Shown one piece after another: positions 46,101-52,920 of a stretch of 64,000 bases of DNA. The notes beneath the pieces are model-generated. The model did no database searches, had not been told where the DNA came from, and saw only the letters and a list, made by a program, of their open reading frames with translations. Location: NCBI GenBank assembly GCA_029213005.1, contig JARGPI010000005.1:186001-250000 (forward strand). Reading direction: 5' to 3'. The stretch is from Verrucomicrobiales bacterium. Lineage in GTDB: Bacteria > Verrucomicrobiota > Verrucomicrobiia > Verrucomicrobiales > DEV007. Made by a program: the position numbers and the translations under genes. Position 1 is the stretch's first letter. Each line of letters begins with the position of its first letter.

Positions 46101-46914
46101 CAGAGCCGGATTTATGGCAGCAGGTGGTGCGATGCGTTTTATCCTCAGAGAAAAACAGACCTTTCACAACTACGCCAAGTCCAAAATCAGCGATATCTAC
46201 GATGTGAAAAAATTCTCGCAGGCAGAGCAGTTCAAGGTCAACAATATGGAAACCAGTGTGCTGATCAATCAGGGCGGAGGTATCTTCGATATGAAGCCCC
46301 TCCCCCAGCTTGCCCAGATATCTCCCGGCTACGGCGTCATCCTCCGGGATGTGAATCTGGATGGTCACCCGGATTGTTATCTCGTGCAGAATCATCTCAA
46401 TCCCGCAGAGGAAATCGGGATCATGGGCAGTGGTTTAAGCATCCTCCTGCAGGGAACCGGCAAATCTGATGAACCTTTCACCACCGTATGGCCGAGAGAA
46501 AGCGGTCTTGAAGTCCCGGGTGATGCCAAGAGCCTTACCGCGATCGATTTGAATAATGACGGTCGCGAGGATTTTGTCGTGGGATTGAATAATGATTCCC
46601 CTGAGATCTTTGTAAACGATACCGCCAACCAAAATTCGAATCGTCCCCTGCGGGTCCGCCTCAGTTTTGGAGCCGGCAATCCAACGGCGATCGGTTCGCG
46701 GATCACCGTAAATGCCGGGGATCTACCGCCCCAGACCTTCGAAGTAAGCGCCGGAGGAGGATATCTCTCCCAATCGGGAACCGACGGTGTGTTTGCCGTC
46801 CCGAAAGAAACAAAAAAAGAAATTTCAGTCACGGTACGATGGCCTGACGGCAAAATCAGTAGACAGAGCATCAAACCGGAATCCTCGTTTTTGAAATTAA
46901 AACGGAAACCTTGA
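43159..46914 (+). CDS. Large exported CRTAC/ASPIC-UnbV FG-GAP repeat protein
   Basis: About 1251 residues from ATG 43159, with a signal peptide (MINQSLPVLLLSLLLPVFGSS). It contains many FG-GAP/VCBS-type repeats with calcium-binding DxDxDGxxD loops, for example GDLDLDGRPDIFAG, DFDNDGDLDAYV, DYDRDGDLDLYI and DSDGDPDLYV, arranged in two beta-propeller blocks. Each block ends with an ASPIC/UnbV domain (GIGSVATLTTSDGQTQIRQL, then GSRITVNAGDLPPQTFEV). Such proteins are surface or periplasmic and abundant in Planctomycetes, Verrucomicrobia and Bacteroidetes; function is mostly unknown. The stop overlaps a possible TTG start of the di-heme peroxidase gene, so the two are probably co-expressed. Confidence 0.87.
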   Translation: MNRMMINQSLPVLLLSLLLPVFGSSKDIASKKLEKSTPNPGKTLFYKLPPEDSGVDLVVPIDEDHPLARAYHSSSACSAVAVGDLDLDGRPDIFAGNGPRENGLYLQNKKMKFTNVTESAGVSGGDAWAVGISLVDFDNDGDLDAYVCNYDSPNNLYVNQTIVDGKRNKGPLRFVDEAAKYGLDIADGSVVSAFADYDRDGDLDLYILTHQIYREGGRPAEPIPLVDENGKLEVNDEFKRWYRVNQFSKGENGEVLYTECGRPDFLFRNDGEKGYVEVTLTAGMNKDAHWGNSATWWDYNHDGWPDLYIGNDFKSPDFLYRNNGDGTFTEMSEEMVRHTTWFSMGAVQSDFNNDGLIDFVLADMLPRTHYMQTASMANMADRLDNLEGVGGAYQMMRNTLHINTGTDKFLEGAWLSNVADTEWTWAIRSADFDNDGLADLFFCNGVPRQFNHSDLPDIDHAALVGKTHWDHYKGTPERREQNLAFHNRGDFRFDDVSAEWGLDHLSMSYGASLADLDGDGRMDLLVSNLADPLSIYWNKSTKGNRIVVDLKGTRSNKQGIGSVATLTTSDGQTQIRQLFPYGGFLDADEPIFHFGVGEHKEVSSLKIEWPSGQVQEFKNLAVNQRYTITEPAGEAKQSDPVTSRRPTNTWFTKIPSLKGFDHRETEFDDFDRQPLMPLKLSQLGPGQAWSDIDGDGDFDFYLAGAAGQPGQLFENQTTSGSKDILFIPQIIDAFNKDARFEDMGCLFFDADSDGDPDLYVVSGGVECLPGAETLQDRLYLNNNGDFTLAPDALPEAHHSGSVIAACDFDRDGDLDLFVGSRSIPGRYPESPTSQLLRNNGGKFESVITELAPQLEKVGMVTSAIWSDANNDGWQDLLVTTDWGLIRFFLNKEGKLVEVTEEAKLSGEGLAREGWWNGIAASDIDNDGDMDYVVTNMGTNTYRRAGLSHPELLFYGDFDGSGKKHIVEGYFKTENGKQVCYPRAGFMAAGGAMRFILREKQTFHNYAKSKISDIYDVKKFSQAEQFKVNNMETSVLINQGGGIFDMKPLPQLAQISPGYGVILRDVNLDGHPDCYLVQNHLNPAEEIGIMGSGLSILLQGTGKSDEPFTTVWPRESGLEVPGDAKSLTAIDLNNDGREDFVVGLNNDSPEIFVNDTANQNSNRPLRVRLSFGAGNPTAIGSRITVNAGDLPPQTFEVSAGGGYLSQSGTDGVFAVPKETKKEISVTVRWPDGKISRQSIKPESSFLKLKRKP

Positions 46915-46931
46915 TAGAATCTTTAAGACCG

Positions 46932-48425
46932 ATGAAAACCGAGAAATGTAAATGGTCCCCGGTACACATTGGAATTGTACCCTGTACAGTCCGACTTTGT
47001 ACCCTGTACAGTCTGACTTTCGCAGCGATTTTACCAATTTTCGCCACTGACATTCCGGCTCTTCGCAACACGCTGGCAGAGCAAAATGTCACCCCGCTGG
47101 AAGAACCCCGAAAATACCCGAAAGAGATGGTCGATCTGGGTCAGGCTCTGTTTTTCGATCCGGTGCTCGGTGGTAACCGCGATGTTTCCTGTGCGACCTG
47201 TCATCACCCATCTGCCGCGACTGGCGACGGGCGTTCCCGGGCGGTGGGAACCAAAGCTTATGTCGAAGGCGGCAAGCGGATGCCCGAAGGACTGCGGCTC
47301 GTTCCCGTCAAAGGTCGCGATCCCGTTCTGGTTGGTTTTGATTTGAACCGGGCAGCCCACCCATTCACTCCAAGAAACTCCCCTGAAATTTTCAACCGCG
47401 GTGATTCCGAATGGAAAAACATGTTCTGGGATGGCCGGATTCACGAATACGAACCGGGAAAATTCGCCGTCAATTCGATGCGGTTAACCAAGTCCGAAGG
47501 GCTCTATCAGGTCCGGATGCCGGACAACACGGAAAACCTCGCCGCCGCTCAAGCGATGATGCCGGTCCTCTCCAACGATGAAATGCGGGGAACCAAGGGC
47601 CAAACCGATTCCGTAGGTGCTCACAACGAAGTCGGGCAAATCCTCGGCCAAAACGAGCATGATATCTGGGAGGCGCTGATGAAACGCCTCCTCAGCATCG
47701 AAGGCTACCGCGAACTCTTCGCAAAAGCCTATCCGGACAGCGATCTGGAATCACTCAATTTTGCGGCAGCCGGAAACGCAATCGCCGCGTTTGAAATCAG
47801 CTCCTTTACCCTTCGCGACAGTCCCTGGGACCGTTTTCTCGAAGGCGACGACACTGCTTTAACCGCCGACCAACTGGCCGGAGCTGAGCTCTTTTACGGC
47901 CGTGCCAAATGTTCATCCTGTCACTCCGGTCGCCTTATGACCGACCAGAAAATGCACAACATCGGAGTGATCCCGATTGGTCCCGGACCCGACCGAAACG
48001 AAGAGGCCGATTACGGGGTCGCTCATCGCAGCAATGCCGATCTTGATCAAAAATACGCTTTCCGAACCCCGCCGCTACGCAACGTGGAACTGACTTTTCC
48101 CTACATGCACAACGGTGCCTATTCCACTCTGGAAGATACGATCCGACACCATCTTAACCCGGTCTACGCCCTGGAGAACTATGATGTGACTCAATTGGAA
48201 CCGGAATTTCGCGGTGCAGTCCATAACGACCGCCACACCATTGCTGATGTGAAAAAGACGATGCCGATGGAAATGAAAATCCCGACTTATCTGATCGATG
48301 AAGAAGTCGACCACCTGGTGGCCTTCCTCAAAGCCCTGACCAGCCCGGCGGCTCGTAATTTGGATCACACCATCCCCGAATCCGTTCCCAGCGGGCTGAA
48401 GATGGTGCTCCCCTTTGCTGATTGA
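46932..48425 (+). CDS. Di-heme cytochrome c peroxidase / MauG family protein
   Basis: About 497 residues from ATG 46932; a TTG at 46911 would add seven. Two c-type heme motifs are present: CATCHHP (about residues 86-92) and CSSCHSG (about 328-334). LGQALFFDPVLGGNRDVSCATC is the family N-terminus, and FRTPPLRNVELTFPYMHNGAY the C-terminal heme-ligand region. Members reduce H2O2 or act as MauG-like oxidases in the periplasm. The N-terminal 30 residues, which must include the export signal, are partly encoded by two copies of the palindromic repeat (IVPCTVRLCTLYSL). It lies downstream of the CRTAC gene, a pairing seen in related genomes. Confidence 0.9.
   Translation: MKTEKCKWSPVHIGIVPCTVRLCTLYSLTFAAILPIFATDIPALRNTLAEQNVTPLEEPRKYPKEMVDLGQALFFDPVLGGNRDVSCATCHHPSAATGDGRSRAVGTKAYVEGGKRMPEGLRLVPVKGRDPVLVGFDLNRAAHPFTPRNSPEIFNRGDSEWKNMFWDGRIHEYEPGKFAVNSMRLTKSEGLYQVRMPDNTENLAAAQAMMPVLSNDEMRGTKGQTDSVGAHNEVGQILGQNEHDIWEALMKRLLSIEGYRELFAKAYPDSDLESLNFAAAGNAIAAFEISSFTLRDSPWDRFLEGDDTALTADQLAGAELFYGRAKCSSCHSGRLMTDQKMHNIGVIPIGPGPDRNEEADYGVAHRSNADLDQKYAFRTPPLRNVELTFPYMHNGAYSTLEDTIRHHLNPVYALENYDVTQLEPEFRGAVHNDRHTIADVKKTMPMEMKIPTYLIDEEVDHLVAFLKALTSPAARNLDHTIPESVPSGLKMVLPFAD
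46953..47013. repeat. Palindromic repeat array within the signal-peptide region of the peroxidase gene
   Basis: Two direct copies of TGTACCCTGTACAGTC start at 46976 and 46998, exactly 22 bp apart. About 23 bp upstream, at 46953-46966, TGGTCCCCGGTACA looks like a third, decayed copy. The array lies inside the coding sequence between the start codon and the mature protein. Confidence 0.88.
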
Positions 48426-48429
48426 GGTC

Positions 48430-49182
48430 TTATTTCAATTCTTTCACCCGGATATCGCGGAAGTGAACTTCCCCCTCTTTTCCTGAATGAATCTGAAGGG
48501 AAAAGAAGCCTTTCGGGTATTCATCGGTTACCCAGTGAGCGGCGGGCACGCCATTGATCCAGGTTTTCACGACTTTGCCCTTAGCCTCGATCGTAATCCG
48601 GTTCCACTCCCCTTTCTTCTGCGCCTTCCGCGCCTCCGCGTGACTCTTCAGCCATAACGGATAAAGCCATCCGCCGACACTTTGACCGTAGATTCCACCG
48701 GACCAGCCGCGATTCAACCCTTCGGCTTCCATCTCCGCCTGAGGCCCAAATACCGTCTCCCCTTTAGCACCCGGTTTTCTCTGGGCCCGGAACATGATCC
48801 CTGTGTTGCTATCAACTGCCCATTTCATCTCGCAGGTGAAAACAAAGTCAGCATAATCTTCCCGGTCAGTGCTCAGGTAGGTGCTGGACGATCCTTTGAC
48901 CACCGTTCCCACAATCTTACCGTCGACCACTTCGAACTGACAGGTTCCTCCACGCGGAGTCCAGCCTTTCAAATCATTCCCGTTGAATAACGTCTCAAAT
49001 CCTTCGCCCAAATCAGGTTCAGAATCAGCATTCGCCAACATTTCGTCGAATTTCGGAATGTTGGCCTGCTTTTTGTAGTGCTCAAACCAATCCTGCTGCG
49101 CAGGATCGAGTTCGCCGCCCATCGAAAGGATGGGAGTAACACATAAAGCCGAAAACAATGTGACTGTAATAGTTCTTAACAT
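48430..49182 (-). CDS. Exported DUF1080 family protein (3-keto-disaccharide hydrolase domain)
   Basis: A 250-residue protein with a signal peptide (about residues 1-22) and one DUF1080 beta-sandwich domain: ETLFNGNDLKGWTPRGGTCQFEVVDGKIVG at the start, FVFTCEMKWAVDSNTGIMFRAQ in the middle, and NRITIEAKGKVVKTWINGVPAAHW near the end. The family is greatly expanded in Planctomycetes and Verrucomicrobia; a 3-keto-glycoside hydrolase activity has been assigned to some members. The DxxxGWxxRG start is complete. It converges on the peroxidase gene with a 4-bp gap. Confidence 0.9.
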   Translation of the reverse strand: MLRTITVTLFSALCVTPILSMGGELDPAQQDWFEHYKKQANIPKFDEMLANADSEPDLGEGFETLFNGNDLKGWTPRGGTCQFEVVDGKIVGTVVKGSSSTYLSTDREDYADFVFTCEMKWAVDSNTGIMFRAQRKPGAKGETVFGPQAEMEAEGLNRGWSGGIYGQSVGGWLYPLWLKSHAEARKAQKKGEWNRITIEAKGKVVKTWINGVPAAHWVTDEYPKGFFSLQIHSGKEGEVHFRDIRVKELK

Positions 49183-49309
49183 GGGACACTCATTCCAAAT
49201 CGTGCCGGCTTTTCAAGTTCGGTTAGACGTTATACGTCCGCGCTTCGGTAGTCCAAAACACGAAGGCGATTGTAATCGCTCCGCCCCCGCAATCGCTTAT
49301 CATCCAATC

Positions 49310-49990
49310 ATGACTGAAGAAAACTTTTCCAATATTACCGAAGAAACCGACCAGGCCGCAACCACTGCCGTAGCCGATTGCCCGACACCACAGAACCCGC
49401 CCGTAAGGACGGAACTGGAGGAAAAAGCCCACCAGATTGTGAAAGACCACGTTTTGTGTTCGATGGGAGCGGGACTCATTCCGATTCCACTGGTCGACAT
49501 CGCCAGCGTCACCGCGATTCAGGTCGATGCGCTCAAAAAGCTGGCCGGACTTCATGGCGTCGACATTACCGATGGTAACGCCAAGGCCATTGCCACAGGA
49601 CTGGCCGGGAGCACCCTCGCCCGCCTTGGAGCCAGCGCCATAAAACTGGTACCCGGAGTGGGAACTGTCGCGGGTGGACTCACCATGGCGGGTCTATCCG
49701 GGGCGTCGACCTATGCGATTTGCCAGGTTGCTCAAAACCATTTCAAAACCCGGGGAACCTTCCTCGATTTCAACGCGACCGACGCCAAGGAGGCTTATGC
49801 GGTTGCCCTTGAAAAAGGCAAAGAAATGGTCAAGAAGCTGGAGGTCAAGAAGGACGAGGCGGTTGCGAAGTTTGAGGAAATGCAAAAACTCCAACAGGAG
49901 AAGATGGATTCCTACCTAAACGAGAAAAACGTCGCTGACTCCCAATCGACAACGCCTGATCCTCAGGAAGATCAGGACAGACCTGTCTGA
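49310..49990 (+). CDS. DUF697 domain membrane protein
   Basis: A 226-residue protein from ATG 49310; the frame is open upstream, but that stretch overlaps the promoter side of the divergent DUF1080 gene. Residues 30-160 form a DUF697/YcjF-like domain with hydrophobic helices (LCSMGAGLIPIPLVDIASVTAI, IKLVPGVGTVAGGLTMAGLSGA). DUF697 modules are often attached to dynamin-like or Era-like GTPases; none is encoded here. The C-terminus is a charged coiled coil (KKLEVKKDEAVAKFEEMQKL). Function unknown. Confidence 0.8.
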   Translation: MTEENFSNITEETDQAATTAVADCPTPQNPPVRTELEEKAHQIVKDHVLCSMGAGLIPIPLVDIASVTAIQVDALKKLAGLHGVDITDGNAKAIATGLAGSTLARLGASAIKLVPGVGTVAGGLTMAGLSGASTYAICQVAQNHFKTRGTFLDFNATDAKEAYAVALEKGKEMVKKLEVKKDEAVAKFEEMQKLQQEKMDSYLNEKNVADSQSTTPDPQEDQDRPV

Positions 49991-50794
49991 TTACGTCTGT
50001 TTTTCCCGGCAGGGAACACAATACTCCTCCCCGTCTTCCGCGGAGACTCGAAATTCCAAGGTGGGATCATCAACATCGGTGATTCCACATTCGTGACAGG
50101 TGTGAAATGCCTCAGCATCGGCGGCCCCCACCTCTTTCTGAAATTTGGATCGGCGGGCCGCTGCGGTGGCATTATTTTTTAGATTCGAGACCACGGCGGG
50201 AAAGATTCCGAGAAGAAACGGAATCATTCCGAAGCCCACTAAAACCGCATTGATTCCCGGAATCGGATTCTGAGCGATCGTGCCAATCAGGATAGCGGCG
50301 TCCATCCAGCCCAACCATTTCATCTTAATCGGGATAATCCCGAGGAGGCGGATCTCAAAATCGGGAAAGAAACAAGCCGCCGCAAATATCATCGAGGAAA
50401 AGAATGCGAACGGCATCATCGAAAGATAAATCACATTCGATAGAGGCGAGAGAGCGGCCAGCGTCAGGAAAAGGGCCATACCGATCACATACAAATTGAG
50501 TCGAAAGGTTCCGATCGCACCCTCAATCAGATCATTGAGAAAGAAGGTGAACATGATCGTGATGAGAAAGAGAATGCTTCTGCCCGGCATAAACAACCAG
50601 CTGAACAATCGCCACACCTCACCGGAAAAAATCTTCTCCTTGTCGAACGCGATCGTTTCCATGTAGCCTTGGGAAAACATCACGAGGATAAAGCCCAGCA
50701 ACTGAAAACCGGCCACCCAGCGGAGGATTCCCTGGAAGGCAAGTTTTCCTAATTTTAACTCCGCTCGATTTAGAATTCGCTCTGCAAATCGCAT
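49991..50794 (-). CDS. Rhomboid/derlin-like membrane protein with C-terminal zinc ribbon
   Basis: A 267-residue protein with about six membrane helices. FSGEVWRLFSWLFMPGRSILFL matches the first-loop motif (GExWRLxT) of rhomboid-fold proteins. The catalytic Ser of the GxSG motif and the His of active rhomboids are not found, so this looks like a rhomboid-like non-protease, in the manner of derlins. The C-terminal 45 residues are soluble and carry two Cys pairs (HTCHECGITD, YCVPCREK), a probable zinc ribbon. Its stop abuts that of the DUF697 gene. Confidence 0.75.
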   Translation of the reverse strand: MRFAERILNRAELKLGKLAFQGILRWVAGFQLLGFILVMFSQGYMETIAFDKEKIFSGEVWRLFSWLFMPGRSILFLITIMFTFFLNDLIEGAIGTFRLNLYVIGMALFLTLAALSPLSNVIYLSMMPFAFFSSMIFAAACFFPDFEIRLLGIIPIKMKWLGWMDAAILIGTIAQNPIPGINAVLVGFGMIPFLLGIFPAVVSNLKNNATAAARRSKFQKEVGAADAEAFHTCHECGITDVDDPTLEFRVSAEDGEEYCVPCREKQT

Positions 50795-50882
50795 AAGTCG
50801 GTATTGTGCGAGAGGAAGGTTATTTTTTCAATCGGTCATTTCCTTTTCGACAGAACGCCTGATTTCGCTTACATCGGATCCC

Positions 50883-51941
50883 ATGAAGAAGACGCCACTC
50901 TCAAAAAATCACGAAGAACTGGGGGCCCGCATGGCTGAGTTCGCCGGATGGGAAATGCCGATTTTTTACGAAGGAATTGTCCTGGAACACAAAGCCGTTC
51001 GCGAATCATGCGGCGTTTTCGATATTTCCCACATGGGTCAAATCGTGGCCCGGGGGCCCCGGGTATCAGAATGGCTAAATCGAATTCTCACCAACGACAC
51101 TTCCGTTTTATCCGACTACGAAGGACAATACACCCTGATGCTCAACGAAAAGGGAGGTGTGATCGACGATATGATCATCTACCGGGAGAGCGCCGATTCC
51201 TTTCTGCTCGTGGTCAATGCCTCGATGATTGAGGCGGATTTCGATTGGCTGGAAAGCCACCGGGATCCTGATATCGAACTGTCCAATCAGAGTTCCGACT
51301 TTGGAGGGCTCGCCATTCAGGGACCCATTTCCGAAAAACTATGGAATGGGATCTCCCCCGATTGTCCCCTGCCCGGTCGAAACGGAATCGCAAGATATGA
51401 CGACATCATCCTCTGCCGAACCGGTTACACCGGAGAAGACGGTTTTGAACTTTTCGCACCGGGCGGTACCATTGCCGACTGGTTTCAGAAATTTATTCAG
51501 CACGGCGCCAAACCCTGCGGCCTAGGCGCCCGCGACACGCTTCGGCTCGAAAAAGGTTATCCTCTCAACGGAAGCGACCTCGATCCGGCGCACACCCCGC
51601 TTGAGGCTGGCCTAGGATTTTTCGTAAAACTGAAAACGTCGGTTGAGTTTATCGGACGCGAAGTTCTCGAAACGCAGAAAAGAGACGGAACCGGAGATAA
51701 ACTGGTCGCGATTCAAATGATCGGCAAAACTCCCCCGCCCCGTCACGGATACGATGTGCTCAACCCTGAGAACGAGACGAAGATCGGCGAACTATCCAGC
51801 GGAAGCCTGTCGCCGTCCCTCGGAGTCGGAATCGCAATGGCCTATCTTCCCCGTGAACGGTCAAAAATCGGGACCAAACTTTCCATCGGAATTCGAAACC
51901 GGAGTTTCCCGGCTGAAATCGTGAAAAAGCCTTTTTACTAA
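50883..51941 (+). CDS. gcvT: Glycine cleavage system aminomethyltransferase (T-protein)
   Basis: A 352-residue GcvT. It transfers the methylene group from aminomethyl-lipoyl H-protein to tetrahydrofolate, releasing ammonia. Strong matches: HEELGARMAEFAGWEMPIFY, CGVFDISHMGQI, LMLNEKGGVIDDMIIYR, SRTGYTGEDGFELF-like RTGYTGEDGFELF, and LGARDTLRLEKGYPLNGSDL. The catalytic Asp lies in the NDTSVLSDYEGQYT region. No gcvH or gcvP is adjacent, unlike many bacteria. It converges on an alpha/beta hydrolase gene with a 4-bp overlap. Confidence 0.95.
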   Translation: MKKTPLSKNHEELGARMAEFAGWEMPIFYEGIVLEHKAVRESCGVFDISHMGQIVARGPRVSEWLNRILTNDTSVLSDYEGQYTLMLNEKGGVIDDMIIYRESADSFLLVVNASMIEADFDWLESHRDPDIELSNQSSDFGGLAIQGPISEKLWNGISPDCPLPGRNGIARYDDIILCRTGYTGEDGFELFAPGGTIADWFQKFIQHGAKPCGLGARDTLRLEKGYPLNGSDLDPAHTPLEAGLGFFVKLKTSVEFIGREVLETQKRDGTGDKLVAIQMIGKTPPPRHGYDVLNPENETKIGELSSGSLSPSLGVGIAMAYLPRERSKIGTKLSIGIRNRSFPAEIVKKPFY

Positions 51942-52786
51942 CTCACCGGGAGTTGGAACTTGATTGGCGTCGCTTGATTCCAGAAAGTTTTCAGACAACC
52001 CGCAATCTCTGCCGGCTTTTCACACTGGGGATAATGACCGCACCCCTCCAACACGTCAAAACGTGCATTTTTGATCGAACCTGCAACCGTCATTTTCTGC
52101 AGCTCCTTGGAAATCGTTGGATCATCGGTTGTGGCCAAAACCAATGTCGGAGAGTTGATGCGATACAGCTGATCTTCAAAATCGGCTTCACAGAGAGCAT
52201 CGAAGGATTCAGCGATCGAAGCTTTACTGAGACGACCGGCCTCAGCGAGCAATCTTTCGTGTTCCGCAATCGTCATATTCGGACTCCGCTGATCGAGAAT
52301 CAGCCCCTGAACTTCGATATCTTTACCAGAATTTCTAAAAGCCTCCGAAAGTTCTTCAGGGAACGTCAACCCCGAAGCCGGCACACTACAGATTAACGAA
52401 AGACTGATCACCCGGGTAGGCAATTCAGATCCAAGCCACTGAGCGACCTGACCTCCCATACAATGTCCTGCTACATGAAATTTATCGAGTTGTAGGTGAT
52501 TCGCCAAATCTATGATATCTCTACCGTATTGAACTATAGAAAATGGACCCGCATCCAATCCATCCATACCCGATCCGCGCAGGTTCGGAACGATCACCCG
52601 AAAGCCCTCCAACTCAGCCTGCTCCAGGATTTGGTCGAAGACAATACCACTGGTCATCCATCCGTGAATTAGAATCACACAGTTCTCAGCCTCTCCAAAT
52701 TGTCGGTAGGAAAGTATCTCGCGATCACGGTTTTCGTAGAGAGAAAGTTGATTTAACTTAGTAGAAGTAGAAAGCTTGAAAGCCAT
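51938..52786 (-). CDS. Alpha/beta hydrolase with Cys at the nucleophile position
   Basis: A 282-residue soluble alpha/beta hydrolase. The oxyanion-side motif is ILIHGWMTSG. The nucleophile elbow reads AGHCMGGQVAQ (about residues 104-114), with Cys instead of the usual Ser. A probable acid residue is in ATTDDPTIS, and the catalytic His in EGCGHYPQCEKP (about 252). Cys-nucleophile members such as dienelactone hydrolase exist, and GHCMGG-type elbows occur in other esterase-like proteins, so it is probably active. No signal peptide. Its upstream region is strongly AT-rich. Confidence 0.85.
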   Translation of the reverse strand: MAFKLSTSTKLNQLSLYENRDREILSYRQFGEAENCVILIHGWMTSGIVFDQILEQAELEGFRVIVPNLRGSGMDGLDAGPFSIVQYGRDIIDLANHLQLDKFHVAGHCMGGQVAQWLGSELPTRVISLSLICSVPASGLTFPEELSEAFRNSGKDIEVQGLILDQRSPNMTIAEHERLLAEAGRLSKASIAESFDALCEADFEDQLYRINSPTLVLATTDDPTISKELQKMTVAGSIKNARFDVLEGCGHYPQCEKPAEIAGCLKTFWNQATPIKFQLPVS

Positions 52787-52920
52787 AATAATCGGTAGTT
52801 CTTAAATTTATTACATTTATATATTTTATGCAACAATAGTTTTAAATTTATAATTACTTATTTTTAATAAATATTAATCAATCGACTACCTACTTCATCT
52901 AAAGCTCACTACAAATACCT
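52787..52920. promoter_or_regulatory. AT-rich divergent promoter region
   Basis: A 134-bp gap between divergent genes (alpha/beta hydrolase and hrpB) that is far more AT-rich than the flanks, with long A/T runs such as TTATATATTTT-like stretches near 52815-52865. It most likely carries both promoters; I could not fix -35/-10 boxes with confidence. Confidence 0.5.
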
